Shown piece by piece: positions 27,991 through 36,170 of a stretch of DNA of 64,000 nucleotides. This stretch comes from Pricia mediterranea (GTDB lineage Bacteria > Bacteroidota > Bacteroidia > Flavobacteriales > Flavobacteriaceae). How positions within the stretch are numbered: the first letter of the stretch is position 1; the number at the start of each line of letters is the position of its first letter. Location of the stretch: contig NZ_JAVTTP010000001.1 of the NCBI RefSeq assembly GCF_032248455.1, positions 3,346,501 through 3,410,500 on the forward strand, in the 5' to 3' direction. Made by a program: the position numbers and the translations under genes. The notes under the pieces were generated by a model. It was given only the letters and a program-made list of their open reading frames with translations, did no database searches and was not told the origin of the DNA.

Positions 27991-28293
27991 GTGAAAGATT
28001 CATGGTTGAATAAATGGAACCAACGCTTTGCCAAAGAGGGATACACCTATGGCAAGGACCCCAATGTCTACCTGCGCGAGCAACTGACGACCCTACCGCC
28101 CGGCAAAATTCTTTTTCCTGCCGAGGGCGAAGGTCGCAACGCCGTTTTTGCCGCCAAGCTGGGCTGGGAGGTATCCGCTTTCGATATCAGTGTGGAAGGG
28201 AAGAAAAAGGCATTAAAGTTGGCCGAGGCCGAAGGGGTAACCATCGATTATCAAGTCGGCACCTTGGATGCCGTTAGCTTTAAAAGATCCTAG
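27991..28293 (+). pseudogene. truncated SAM-dependent methyltransferase
   Basis: This is a 100-codon fragment that starts GTG and reads like the N-terminal half of a class I methyltransferase of the TehB/thiopurine type. [20 protein letters not shown] is the family's opening, [28 protein letters not shown] is motif I, and the frame reaches VGTLDAVSF. Complete family members continue for about 90-100 more residues with the motif around a DLI/Y-H region and LKPGG. Here the frame ends in a TAG inside a 19-bp-period duplication. No methyltransferase-like continuation is visible in any frame before the next promoter. It is probably decayed. Confidence 0.75.
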
Positions 28294-28318
28294 CAAACAC
28301 TCATGATCCTAGCAAACA
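28286..28318 (+). repeat. 14-bp direct repeat at the methyltransferase break
   Basis: GATCCTAGCAAACA occurs at 28286-28299 and again at 28305-28318. The first copy supplies the stop codon of the truncated methyltransferase, which suggests the duplication or insertion that ended the gene. Confidence 0.75.
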
Positions 28319-28486
28319 AAAAATTTACCGCAAAGTAAACATGCCATATCGTATTTGGATGGCAGCGTGCCATCAAATTAGTGGGTGCCTATGGGCAGGC
28401 GAGCGACTTGCATTTGACCTTTCCGTCCGATGCTAAATGGCAGGTTTGGGCGAAGCTGATTTCCAACAAGAATTTTTACCGGGCCA

Positions 28487-28517
28487 TTGGGCAAATGATT
28501 ATAGTTGCGTACGTTTG
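28487..28517 (+). promoter_or_regulatory. promoter of the PepSY gene (TTG, 20 bp, TACGTTTG)
   Basis: TTG at 28487-28489 and TACGTTTG at 28510-28517 are spaced by 20 bp. The ATG at 28544 follows at the usual distance, 26 bp after the element. Confidence 0.65.
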
Positions 28518-28543
28518 CCGCTTGTTTGATCCAGGAAACTCTA

Positions 28544-29848
28544 ATGGAGCTAAAGAAAAAGACATTCTTTAAAATTCACAGCTGGATCGGCATCAACCTC
28601 GGCATCCTCTTTTTTATCGTCTGTTTTTCTGGTACCATGGCTACGTTGAGCCGTGAAATGGACTGGCTGGCCAATCCTGCGGCCAGGGCTTCGCCCCAAA
28701 ACGAATTGGCATCGAGGAATGCGGTTATGGTGAATTTCCGCCAAGCCTATCCCGAAGCCGAGATTACCCGCTGGATACGTCCGGAGGAGCCCTACCTCTG
28801 CGACATCCTTTATAAAACGGAAGGAGGGATCGAGAGCTATATTTTTGCCAATCCCTATACCGGAAAAATTCAAGGTGAGGCAGGCATTACCTTTCAGCGT
28901 TTTTTTAGGGATTTTCATTACTTCCTGTTCATTCCTTTTGAAATAGGACATTTTACCGTTCTGTTTTTCGCGTTTTTATTGCTGGTTTCGGTGATAACCG
29001 CCTTGTTTTTTTATAAAAACTGGTGGCGTAAAATGTTCAAGTTACAGACCGGAAAGGGCGTTTTGGTCCTCTTTAGGAGCCTACACAGACTGGTCGGGGT
29101 CTGGTCCGTTCCCTTCACCTTGATTTTTTCGGTTACGGGCATCTGGTATTTTATGGAACGTGCCAACGTTGCGGGAATCAATGATACGGCCGACCCCGAC
29201 CCCCAAGAGGTAGTCGATGTCCAATACGAGGGGTCCGACCTGCCAAAAACCTCTGATTTGGACTATGACCGTGCTATAGGCATCGCGGAAAGGGCGGTTC
29301 CCCAATTAAAGGTCGGCACGCTTTACGTCGGCGAAGAAACGGGAGGTAGTATTTACCTGACCGGTCACAGCGATGTACCGCTGGTGCGCCAACGCGCCAA
29401 CCGGGTTTATATAGACCCCACCACCTACGGGGTACTGGAAACCCGAAAAGCGACAAAAATCGGTACCGTCACTTACCTGAACGATATCGCCGACCCCATC
29501 CATTTCGGAAATTGGGGCGGACTGACCACTAAAATCATCTGGTTCGTTTTAGGCCTAGCAATTTCGTCACTTATAGCAACGGGGATCTGGATTGCCGTGA
29601 AGAGAAAGGTCCAAAAGCGGAAAAAAACCAAAAAGAAGGTCATGGGGGTGTGGGGGTATATCAACTGCGCGGTGTACTTGATCATGATGGGCTGTATGTA
29701 CTACAGCCTGATCGATGAATATCGGGCCTCCACCACGGCCATTTTCCTCATCAGTTTGGGATGGACATTTTTTTTGCTTCTTGCGTACTACATCTTCGTT
29801 GTCCGAATGAAAGTTGCCGTTCACCGAATAGCTTCCTCAAAGCCTTAA
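28544..29848 (+). CDS. PepSY-associated transmembrane protein
   Basis: Inner-membrane protein of 434 residues. The N-terminal helix HSWIGINLGILFFIVCFSGTM carries the family's His-Ser-Trp opening. A periplasmic PepSY-type segment follows, with helices near 140-160 (HFTVLFFAFLLLVSVITALFF), a second LHRLVGVWSVPFTLIFSVTGIWYF, and further helices at the C-terminus (KIIWFVLGLAISSLIATGIWIAVKR and two more). Such proteins often accompany siderophore uptake or act as ferric reductases. The start at 28544 is set by the promoter; the in-frame codons from 28505 overlap it. Confidence 0.87.
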   Translation: MELKKKTFFKIHSWIGINLGILFFIVCFSGTMATLSREMDWLANPAARASPQNELASRNAVMVNFRQAYPEAEITRWIRPEEPYLCDILYKTEGGIESYIFANPYTGKIQGEAGITFQRFFRDFHYFLFIPFEIGHFTVLFFAFLLLVSVITALFFYKNWWRKMFKLQTGKGVLVLFRSLHRLVGVWSVPFTLIFSVTGIWYFMERANVAGINDTADPDPQEVVDVQYEGSDLPKTSDLDYDRAIGIAERAVPQLKVGTLYVGEETGGSIYLTGHSDVPLVRQRANRVYIDPTTYGVLETRKATKIGTVTYLNDIADPIHFGNWGGLTTKIIWFVLGLAISSLIATGIWIAVKRKVQKRKKTKKKVMGVWGYINCAVYLIMMGCMYYSLIDEYRASTTAIFLISLGWTFFLLLAYYIFVVRMKVAVHRIASSKP

Positions 29849-30039
29849 GAGACACATAGGGATTGTGCTCAAATGCTTAGGATATCGAAGCGGATCGTCT
29901 ACAAACACCGGCTTAAGTGTAAATGATTACATATTCCTTTTATAAAAATTTTACTACAAATACAAGATAAACCACGGAAACTTTTATTTGAAATTATTAG
30001 CCGTCACAAACCCCCGTTCCACCTACGAAATCCCCCCAT

Positions 30040-30060
30040 TGTTGATAACCCTGTGGAAAA
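30040..30060. promoter_or_regulatory. pair of DnaA-box-like nonamers upstream of nrdB
   Basis: TGTTGATAA (30040-30048, complement TTATCAACA) and TGTGGAAAA (30052-30060) resemble the DnaA box TTATCCACA and its complement. The two are 12 bp apart start to start, about one helical turn. They lie about 90 bp before nrdB. Whether DnaA binds is inference. Confidence 0.4.
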
Positions 30061-30145
30061 ACTTCGGACCTTTTGAATTGTATCAAGGGAATAAAACTTG
30101 ATCTTTATACTCGCTTCGTTCATAAACATTTTAATGCTATCAGCT

Positions 30146-31420
30146 ATGGAAATTACCCAAGTCATTAAACGGGATTTTACGACCAAAACCTTTCACTTGC
30201 ACAAGGTGACCAATGCCATCCTAAAGGCTATGACCGCCGTTGAGCTTGGGGGCGTTGCCGACGCCGAACGGGTTTCGGAAAAAGTGTACACGGGACTGCT
30301 CGAACGTAAAAAAGCCGACGCCGGCTACGTACCTACGGTAGAAGAGGTGCAAGATTTTGTAGAGAAGGCCCTTATGGAAACCGGATTTTTCGAAGTGGCC
30401 AAGGCGTACATTCTCTACCGAAACGACCAAGCCCAAAAACGCAAGAGCAATATCTTCGAGAAGCGGATCAACCTGAAGCCGTACGAGTATCCGGGGCTTT
30501 ACGAATATGTGCCTGCTATCCGACATTCGTATTGGATCCATACCGAATTTAACTTTACCAGTGACATACAGGATTTTAAGACCCGGCTCACCGAGACGGA
30601 GCGCAGTGCCATAAAGAACACGATGCTCGCCATCTCACAGATCGAAGTGGCGGTGAAGAGTTTCTGGGGCGACATCTACCACAAAATGCCCAAGCCCGAA
30701 ATCGGTTCAGTGGGAGCTACCTTTGCGGAAAGTGAGGTCCGACATGCCGACGCCTACTCCCATCTGCTGGAGATTCTGGGATTGAATCAGGAATTCAAGA
30801 ACCTCAAGAAAAAACCGGTGATCATGAAGCGGGTGCAGTATTTGGAAACCGCCCTGAAAAACGCCAGAAGTGAGGATAACAGGGAGTATGCGGAATCCAT
30901 TTTGCTCTTTTCCCTCTTTATCGAGCACGTTTCACTCTTTTCGCAATTCTTAATCATCATGGCCTTTAACAAACATAAAAATATGTTGAAGGGTATTTCG
31001 AATGTGGTCGAGGCGACTTCCAAAGAAGAACAGATTCATGGCGATTTCGGTATTGACATCATCAAGATCATCAAAAACGAGAACCCCGATTGGTTCGATA
31101 GGGACCATGCCCGGATGATTCAGCAAATGTGTGTTGACGCCTTTGAGGCGGAAAGCAAAATTGTCGATTGGATCTTTGAAAAGGGCGAGCTCGATTTCTT
31201 GCCCAAGAACCTGGTCAATGAATTCATAAAGAACCGGTTCAACAATTCACTCACCAGTATCGGTATCGAAAAGACCTTCGAGATAGACGAAGCGCTTTTA
31301 AGCCAGACGGAGTGGTTCGACGATGAGATTATTGGCACCAAACACGGTGACTTCTTCGTGAAACGCTCCATTAATTATAGCAAAAGAACCCAAAGTATAA
31401 CCAGTGATGACCTTTTTTAA
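30146..31420 (+). CDS. nrdB: class I ribonucleotide reductase small subunit with N-terminal ATP-cone
   Basis: Radical-generating beta subunit, 424 residues. Residues about 3-95 are an ATP-cone (VIKRDFTTKTFHLHKVTNAI ... VEEVQDFVEKALME), the allosteric dATP/ATP domain normally found on NrdA. The ferritin-like core keeps six metal ligands that I read as Glu167, Glu197, His200, Glu260, Glu295 and His298, with Tyr204 at the radical-tyrosine place (H-x3-Y). This architecture is that described for the Leeuwenhoekiella blandensis class Id enzyme, which uses a dimanganese centre. The start at 30146 gives MEITQVIKRDF; the extension from 30098 is hydrophobic and unlike the family. nrdA follows without a gap. 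Confidence 0.94.
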   Translation: MEITQVIKRDFTTKTFHLHKVTNAILKAMTAVELGGVADAERVSEKVYTGLLERKKADAGYVPTVEEVQDFVEKALMETGFFEVAKAYILYRNDQAQKRKSNIFEKRINLKPYEYPGLYEYVPAIRHSYWIHTEFNFTSDIQDFKTRLTETERSAIKNTMLAISQIEVAVKSFWGDIYHKMPKPEIGSVGATFAESEVRHADAYSHLLEILGLNQEFKNLKKKPVIMKRVQYLETALKNARSEDNREYAESILLFSLFIEHVSLFSQFLIIMAFNKHKNMLKGISNVVEATSKEEQIHGDFGIDIIKIIKNENPDWFDRDHARMIQQMCVDAFEAESKIVDWIFEKGELDFLPKNLVNEFIKNRFNNSLTSIGIEKTFEIDEALLSQTEWFDDEIIGTKHGDFFVKRSINYSKRTQSITSDDLF

Positions 31421-33208
31421 ATGAACGATCCAAAGACTACATTAGACGCACCGACAGTATCAATCTCTAAGGGCGACCAGCTTGTTAACGCAAGAAAAGC
31501 GGCCATCAAGAGCCATAGGCCGCAAGACCAAGGCGGCTTTGAATGGTTGACCGACCACAGCCGTAATTTCTTGGCCTCGGGCTATTTGACCGAAGGGGTG
31601 AGCCCGGAACAACGTATCCGGGAAATAGCCGATAGGGCGGAACAACTTTTGGACATGCCCGGATTTTCCGATAAATTTTACGGCTATATGTCCGAGGGAT
31701 TCTTTTCCCTGGCCTCCCCTGTATGGTCCAATTTCGGAAAGGAAAGGGGACTGCCCATCAGCTGCTTCGGATCACACGTTGACGATGACATGGGCAACAT
31801 TCTATTCACCCAGTCCGAGGTCGGCATGATGTCTAAATTGGGCGGTGGTACTTCCGGATATTTCGGCAAGATCCGTCCCCGTGGGGCCGCGGTAAAGAAT
31901 AACGGACAGGCCTCGGGGTCGGTCCACATTATGCAGCTCTTCGAGTCGATGGTCGATGTCGTGAGCCAAGGTTCGGTTCGCCGCGGTCGGTTTTCGCCGT
32001 ACCTTCCCATCGAGCACCAGGACATTCTGGAGTTTCTCGAAATCGGTACCGAAGGAAATCCCATCCAGGAACTTACCCACGGCGTCACGGTTACCGATGC
32101 CTGGATGAAGGAGATGATCGATGGAGATGGGGCCAAACGCGCTATTTGGGCCAAGGTATTGCAACGTAGGGGAGAGATGGGCTATCCGTATATCTTCTTT
32201 AAGGACAATGCCAACAATGCCGCTGCAGATGTGTACCGGGACAACAACCACACCGTGTATGCGAGCAACCTCTGTACTGAAATTATGCTGCCCTCCAACG
32301 ACCAGTGGTCCTTCGTATGTGTACTGTCGTCCGTAAATGTGCTGCACTACGATAAGTGGAAAAATACCGACGCGGTGGAGACCATGGTACATTTTCTCGA
32401 TGCAGTGATTACCGAGTTCATAGAAAAACTGGAACGCTACCGGGATTCCGAAAGTCGCGAAGATAGGCAGACCTTCCTATTTATGGAGCGTGCCTACAAT
32501 TTTGCCAAGGATAACCGGGCCTTGGGCCTCGGGGTCTTGGGATGGCACTCGTTGCTGCAATCCAAGAAACTGGCCTTCAACAGCCAGGAAGCCTATAACC
32601 TGAACAGTGAAATTTTCGAGGGTATTAAACAACGCTCGTACAGGGCGTCCGAAGCATTGGCGAAAAAATTCGGCGAGCCGGCCGTGCTCAAAGGTTATGG
32701 AAGGCGTAACGCCACCTTGAACGCAGTTGCCCCGACCACTTCGTCCGCATTCATTTTGGGACAGGTATCCCAAGGGATAGAACCCATCTGGTCGAACGTC
32801 TATGTGAAGGATATTGCCAAGGTAAAGACCACTATCCGGAATCCGTTTTTGGAGGAACTCTTAGAAGAAAAAGGGCAGAACACCCCCCAAGTCTGGCGAA
32901 GTATTAGGGATAGGGACGGTTCTGTACAGCATTTGGACTTCCTTACGGACAATGAAAAAGAGGTTTTTAAAACCTATTCCGAGATAGATCAGATGGATAT
33001 CATCTATCAGGCGGCGAACCGGCAGAACCATATCGACCAAGGGCAATCGGTCAACATCATCGTGCATCCCGATATGCCGGTCAAGGAAATCAACAAGATA
33101 CATGTCACTGCTTGGAAGCTGGGATTGAAATCCCTTTATTATCAGCACAGTATGAACGCTGCCCAAAAATTCAAACAGAAAAAGGATTGCGCCAGCTGTG
33201 AAGCCTAG
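31421..33208 (+). CDS. nrdA: class I ribonucleotide reductase large subunit without ATP-cone
   Basis: Catalytic alpha subunit that reduces ribonucleoside diphosphates, 595 residues. This is short for NrdA because the N-terminal ATP-cone is missing: after a brief tail the sequence goes directly into the catalytic barrel. The active-site Cys285 and Glu287 lie in SNLCTEIMLP, one redox Cys is in LPISCFGSH, and VCVLSSVNVLHY carries its partner. The C-terminal tail ends CASC (Cys590, Cys593), the thiol shuttle reduced by thioredoxin or glutaredoxin. Its ATG directly follows the nrdB stop codon. Allosteric overall-activity control must come from the cone on NrdB. Confidence 0.96.
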   Translation: MNDPKTTLDAPTVSISKGDQLVNARKAAIKSHRPQDQGGFEWLTDHSRNFLASGYLTEGVSPEQRIREIADRAEQLLDMPGFSDKFYGYMSEGFFSLASPVWSNFGKERGLPISCFGSHVDDDMGNILFTQSEVGMMSKLGGGTSGYFGKIRPRGAAVKNNGQASGSVHIMQLFESMVDVVSQGSVRRGRFSPYLPIEHQDILEFLEIGTEGNPIQELTHGVTVTDAWMKEMIDGDGAKRAIWAKVLQRRGEMGYPYIFFKDNANNAAADVYRDNNHTVYASNLCTEIMLPSNDQWSFVCVLSSVNVLHYDKWKNTDAVETMVHFLDAVITEFIEKLERYRDSESREDRQTFLFMERAYNFAKDNRALGLGVLGWHSLLQSKKLAFNSQEAYNLNSEIFEGIKQRSYRASEALAKKFGEPAVLKGYGRRNATLNAVAPTTSSAFILGQVSQGIEPIWSNVYVKDIAKVKTTIRNPFLEELLEEKGQNTPQVWRSIRDRDGSVQHLDFLTDNEKEVFKTYSEIDQMDIIYQAANRQNHIDQGQSVNIIVHPDMPVKEINKIHVTAWKLGLKSLYYQHSMNAAQKFKQKKDCASCEA

Positions 33209-33244
33209 ATATTGATAGCGGGTATAACAATTTACCGATCACAT

Positions 33245-33285
33245 AGCGCGTTTCGCCCTTGCAAGGGTGTGAGGCGCTTTGGTTT
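33245..33285 (+). terminator. terminator after nrdBA
   Basis: AGCGC and GCGCT flank an inner stem CGCCCTT/AAGGGTG (one G-U), followed by a T-rich stretch TTGGTTTT. It starts 37 bp past the nrdA stop. Confidence 0.6.
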
Positions 33286-33336
33286 TGGTACAAATACGGT
33301 GTACTGATTCGATGAATACAATTTTAAACCAATCTA

Positions 33337-33369
33337 AATATAAATAACTGGTTATCAATTATTTATATT
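33337..33369. promoter_or_regulatory. perfect 11-bp inverted repeat overlapping a -33 element
   Basis: AATATAAATAA (33337-33347) and TTATTTATATT (33359-33369) are exact complements separated by 11 nt, so the half-sites are 22 bp apart, two helical turns. The right arm runs into the TTG of the promoter of the cysteine-rich gene, a typical place for a dimeric regulator. Confidence 0.6.
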
Positions 33370-33398
33370 GCTTCTAAGTTTATCTCCACGTATATTTG
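33368..33398 (+). promoter_or_regulatory. promoter of the cysteine-rich gene (TTG, 20 bp, TATATTTG)
   Basis: TTG 33368-33370 and TATATTTG 33391-33398 are spaced 20 bp. The -7 element lies 31 bp from ATG 33422, so the earlier ATG at 33401 would be too close to be the start. Confidence 0.65.
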
Positions 33399-33421
33399 AT
33401 ATGAACTTAAAAAAGAAGATC

Positions 33422-33670
33422 ATGTCCATACGATTAGCAAATAACTGTAGCAACTGCGAGAATTTAATGGAGGGCAGTGTGTGCAAGGTACACGGCGTTA
33501 AGGTAAGCAACAGCTATACCTGTGATAGTTTTGATATGAAGGCGGCCCTTAAGGACGACCGTAACTGCGTTACCTGTGTGCGCTATGAAACCAGTGACTG
33601 CGCCAATCCGCAGAAAGCCGCGCCCGGCATGCTGTGTTCGCATTGGGCTCCGCAGAATGCCAGTGCCTAG
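33422..33670 (+). CDS. small protein with two four-cysteine modules
   Basis: I do not recognise a named family. The protein has 82 residues and eight cysteines in two similar modules: C9-x2-C12-x8-C21-x12-C34 and C49-x2-C52-x7-C60-x11-C72. Each fourth Cys is followed two residues later by an aromatic residue (DSF, SHW). This looks like a duplicated zinc-ribbon or rubredoxin-like fold that binds Zn or Fe. There is no signal peptide. The promoter decides the start. It has its own palindromic operator candidate and a strong terminator, so it is an independently regulated single gene after nrdBA. Confidence 0.82.
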   Translation: MSIRLANNCSNCENLMEGSVCKVHGVKVSNSYTCDSFDMKAALKDDRNCVTCVRYETSDCANPQKAAPGMLCSHWAPQNASA

Positions 33671-33692
33671 TCCCGTTTAGGGAACTAAATTT

Positions 33693-33730
33693 AAAAAAAT
33701 CGACTCTCATCGTGAGAGTCGATTTTTTTT
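33693..33730. terminator. strong bidirectional terminator
   Basis: A 17-bp arm from 33693 containing ATCGACTCTCA pairs with TGAGAGTCGAT and the T-run up to 33730, with a 3-nt loop. The A-run on the left makes it work for the convergent DUF1206 gene as well. Confidence 0.9.
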
Positions 33731-33844
33731 GACCACAGCTCTTAAAAATCCGTAATTCCGATTAGAATTGGACTTCGAAAAAACTTTTGTCCTGAGTGTA
33801 TGGTATCCGGATCAACTTGATATTGGCGATATGAACTCGTAATT

Positions 33845-34645
33845 TCATCTGCCGGAGGCATCCTTGAACTTGCGATATTTCGCCATTATAAACATGTAGG
33901 CCCCATAACAGATCAGTCCTAAAGCGACCAGGCCCATTAACCAAGGGCCGGAACTTTCCTGCAGAAAGGAAAAAGCCTCGGCGGTACCCTTTACGTCTTC
34001 GGACCCGGCACCGTCTGCAGCCCTAAAGAAGAAATAGGATACGATACCGACTACTACTCCTCTCGAAATCAATCCCGCGTATCCGAGCCATTTGATCGTT
34101 TTTCTCGTATCGATGTTCGAGTAACTTTCCAAATAAAATTTGTCCAGGAAATCCCCTTTATATGCTTTTACGAATTGAAAGACGGATTTGATGGCCAGAC
34201 CGATGGCAATCGCATAAAATACATACGGCACTACCTCTTGTGGCAGCATTGAGCTAGCGCCGCCGCCACCTCCGCTTTGCTGACCTCCCCCAGTATCCCT
34301 GAATATCTGAAACGCCGAAAAACCGGCGAGTCCGAGATATACCAGCCCACTAAAGAAAAAGCCGACACGTTTCCCCTTGCCTTTGGCATCCGAGCCTATG
34401 TTCTCGGGGTCTTTGATGCTTTGATAAAAACGCCAAAAAGCATAGCACAGTAGCCCCAACGCCAGCACACCGAGGATCACGTTGCCAAAAGGTTGATTTT
34501 GCAGAAACTCCAAAACGCCGAGCTTTCCCTTACTTTGACTTCCCAAGCCGGCGGCGGCCCCAAAGGCCAGTATGCCCGTAATGGCATATACGGCTCCTTT
34601 TGAGATATATCCGGCCCGGGCAGTTTGCTTAACGCGTTTGTCCAT
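33845..34645 (-). CDS. DUF1206 membrane protein
   Basis: Integral membrane protein of 266 residues. Six hydrophobic helices are arranged as three two-helix repeats (about 12-35/53-76, 95-118/132-155 and 182-208/230-255). Each repeat opens with a short RxGYISKG- or LGYAGLISRG-like turn that is the DUF1206 signature. A Gly/Ser-rich loop (GGGQQSGGGGGASS) separates repeats 1 and 2. The function is unknown. It is downstream of a CHAD-domain gene with a 35 bp gap on the same strand, so probably one operon. Confidence 0.87.
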   Translation of the reverse strand: MDKRVKQTARAGYISKGAVYAITGILAFGAAAGLGSQSKGKLGVLEFLQNQPFGNVILGVLALGLLCYAFWRFYQSIKDPENIGSDAKGKGKRVGFFFSGLVYLGLAGFSAFQIFRDTGGGQQSGGGGGASSMLPQEVVPYVFYAIAIGLAIKSVFQFVKAYKGDFLDKFYLESYSNIDTRKTIKWLGYAGLISRGVVVGIVSYFFFRAADGAGSEDVKGTAEAFSFLQESSGPWLMGLVALGLICYGAYMFIMAKYRKFKDASGR

Positions 34646-34680
34646 CTTGATTTTGGTTTATTTTTAAAATATTAGGTAAG

Positions 34681-35625
34681 CTACTTGCTTAATTTCAGTT
34701 TTTCGGACGGCAGCATCTGCTGTGCGCTCTCCGCCTCATGGGCGTCCCAGGCCGTCTCGATGTATTTTCTGAAATGTTTGGGCTTTAAGCTGAATACTTT
34801 TTTAGCCAACAGCTTGGCATGTTGTTGCACCTGCTCCCGATGGCCTTCGATCAATGTATTCATCAGATATACCCCATTATCCTTATTGTCCATATCGGCA
34901 TTGTTGCGTAAAAACACCGAAAGTTGGTACAGCCCTTCGGAGGTTACCAATAACTGGCTCAACTTTTCAAGCTCGGATTTCAAGGGGTCGACGATGTCCG
35001 GCCAAATCTCCCGCAACATTCCCATTTGAATACTCAGGTAGTTCGTTCTTTTCTGAAGCTCGTGGAAGTCCTCATGCGCCTGGGAATCGGATAATTTTTC
35101 TTGCGCTTTCCTACCGCGTTTATAGACTCTTTTTAATCCCGATAAAACGGTATTACGAGAAATAGGATTAGAGATGTCGTCTTTCAGCACTTCGCATTGA
35201 TCCTGTAGGTTTTGGTGCATTTCCTGAAAGATATGGTCCTCGTTCAGCGCTGTTTCTATCTGCTGTCGCCTGTGTTCATCTAATTTGTCTTGCAGGTCCG
35301 TAAATGCATTCTTGTACAAGCGGTCGCTGTATTGCTCGTTGATGAGGGCAACGGCCTTTGCCATGGCTATCGATTGCTGCACGTTCAGTACTTTCTTGGC
35401 CTCGTCACGATAGAACTCATTCTCTTTTTTATAGTTTTTGTAATCGTCCCTTACCAAGCGAAGGGCGGCCCTGATTGTCTTATAGTTGTCCCGAAGCTGG
35501 GGAACCGCCTCTTCAAATTCCTCTACATTTTCCGTTTTCAAAAGTTTTAAGGATTTTTTACACGCTTTGTCGGTGGTTTTGGATAGGCTGTCAAATATCC
35601 AATGTGTTTTTTCAAGTTGGTTCAT
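34681..35625 (-). CDS. CHAD-domain protein
   Basis: Helical protein of 314 residues. The CHAD pattern of paired basic/histidine helices is visible in KTIRAALRLVRDDYKNYKKE and in LKRVYKRGRKAQEKL ... HEDFHELQKRTNYLSIQM. CHAD domains bind polyphosphate and localise to polyphosphate granules in other bacteria. The last helices carry HAKLLAKKVFSLKPKHFRKY, again basic. There is no signal peptide. It is the first gene of a minus-strand pair with DUF1206. A polyphosphate kinase (ppk2) occurs elsewhere in the window, but a link is only thematic. Confidence 0.82.
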   Translation of the reverse strand: MNQLEKTHWIFDSLSKTTDKACKKSLKLLKTENVEEFEEAVPQLRDNYKTIRAALRLVRDDYKNYKKENEFYRDEAKKVLNVQQSIAMAKAVALINEQYSDRLYKNAFTDLQDKLDEHRRQQIETALNEDHIFQEMHQNLQDQCEVLKDDISNPISRNTVLSGLKRVYKRGRKAQEKLSDSQAHEDFHELQKRTNYLSIQMGMLREIWPDIVDPLKSELEKLSQLLVTSEGLYQLSVFLRNNADMDNKDNGVYLMNTLIEGHREQVQQHAKLLAKKVFSLKPKHFRKYIETAWDAHEAESAQQMLPSEKLKLSK

Positions 35626-36170
35626 AGTATCTATATTTTAAAGTTTAAACCGAGGGAAAATAAAATTATAATCCGATGGGATACGTCACTATCGCAATTA
35701 ATTTTGCCCCTAATGCAAATTATATATCATTGATTATGAAACGGTACAGCTATTTTCTACGGGTGGAACGCCTTTGTTTGCGGGATGTTCCAATACGCGT
35801 TTTAGGATGGGTCAGATACGGGATACTCTTTGCATTGGTATCATTGAACCAGCGGAGAAGTTCTTTGCCAGGCAAGGTTACCGGCAACCGTTTTGTCGTT
35901 GAACTCCTTCAGAAAGTCCAAAAATCGGGCACGGGGAAAAAAGGAACCTATTGAATGGGATACCAAATAAAACTTTAGAATTATAGATTAATAGCGATGC
36001 ATTACATTCTTTTGAGAATATGATAACTACCTCTACACAAAATGTGATATGCGTTAACAATTCTTCCGATAGTTTTAATCCGAATGTCATAGAGCAATTA
36101 GTTTTGCCAAAACCTATCAGGGTATACGAAATCCGCTCAGGTACAAAATATAGACTAAACATTAAAGAAT
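35626..36170. other. 545 bp gap without a convincing gene
   Basis: Short frames exist (for example 35676-35954 and 36020-36202 on plus, 35878-36162 on minus), but none resembles a protein family and they overlap one another. The composition is AT-rich. A TAGTTTTG at 36099-36106 could be a distal -7 element for the next gene. It may hold regulatory DNA for both divergent stress-type units or a decayed gene. Confidence 0.5.
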
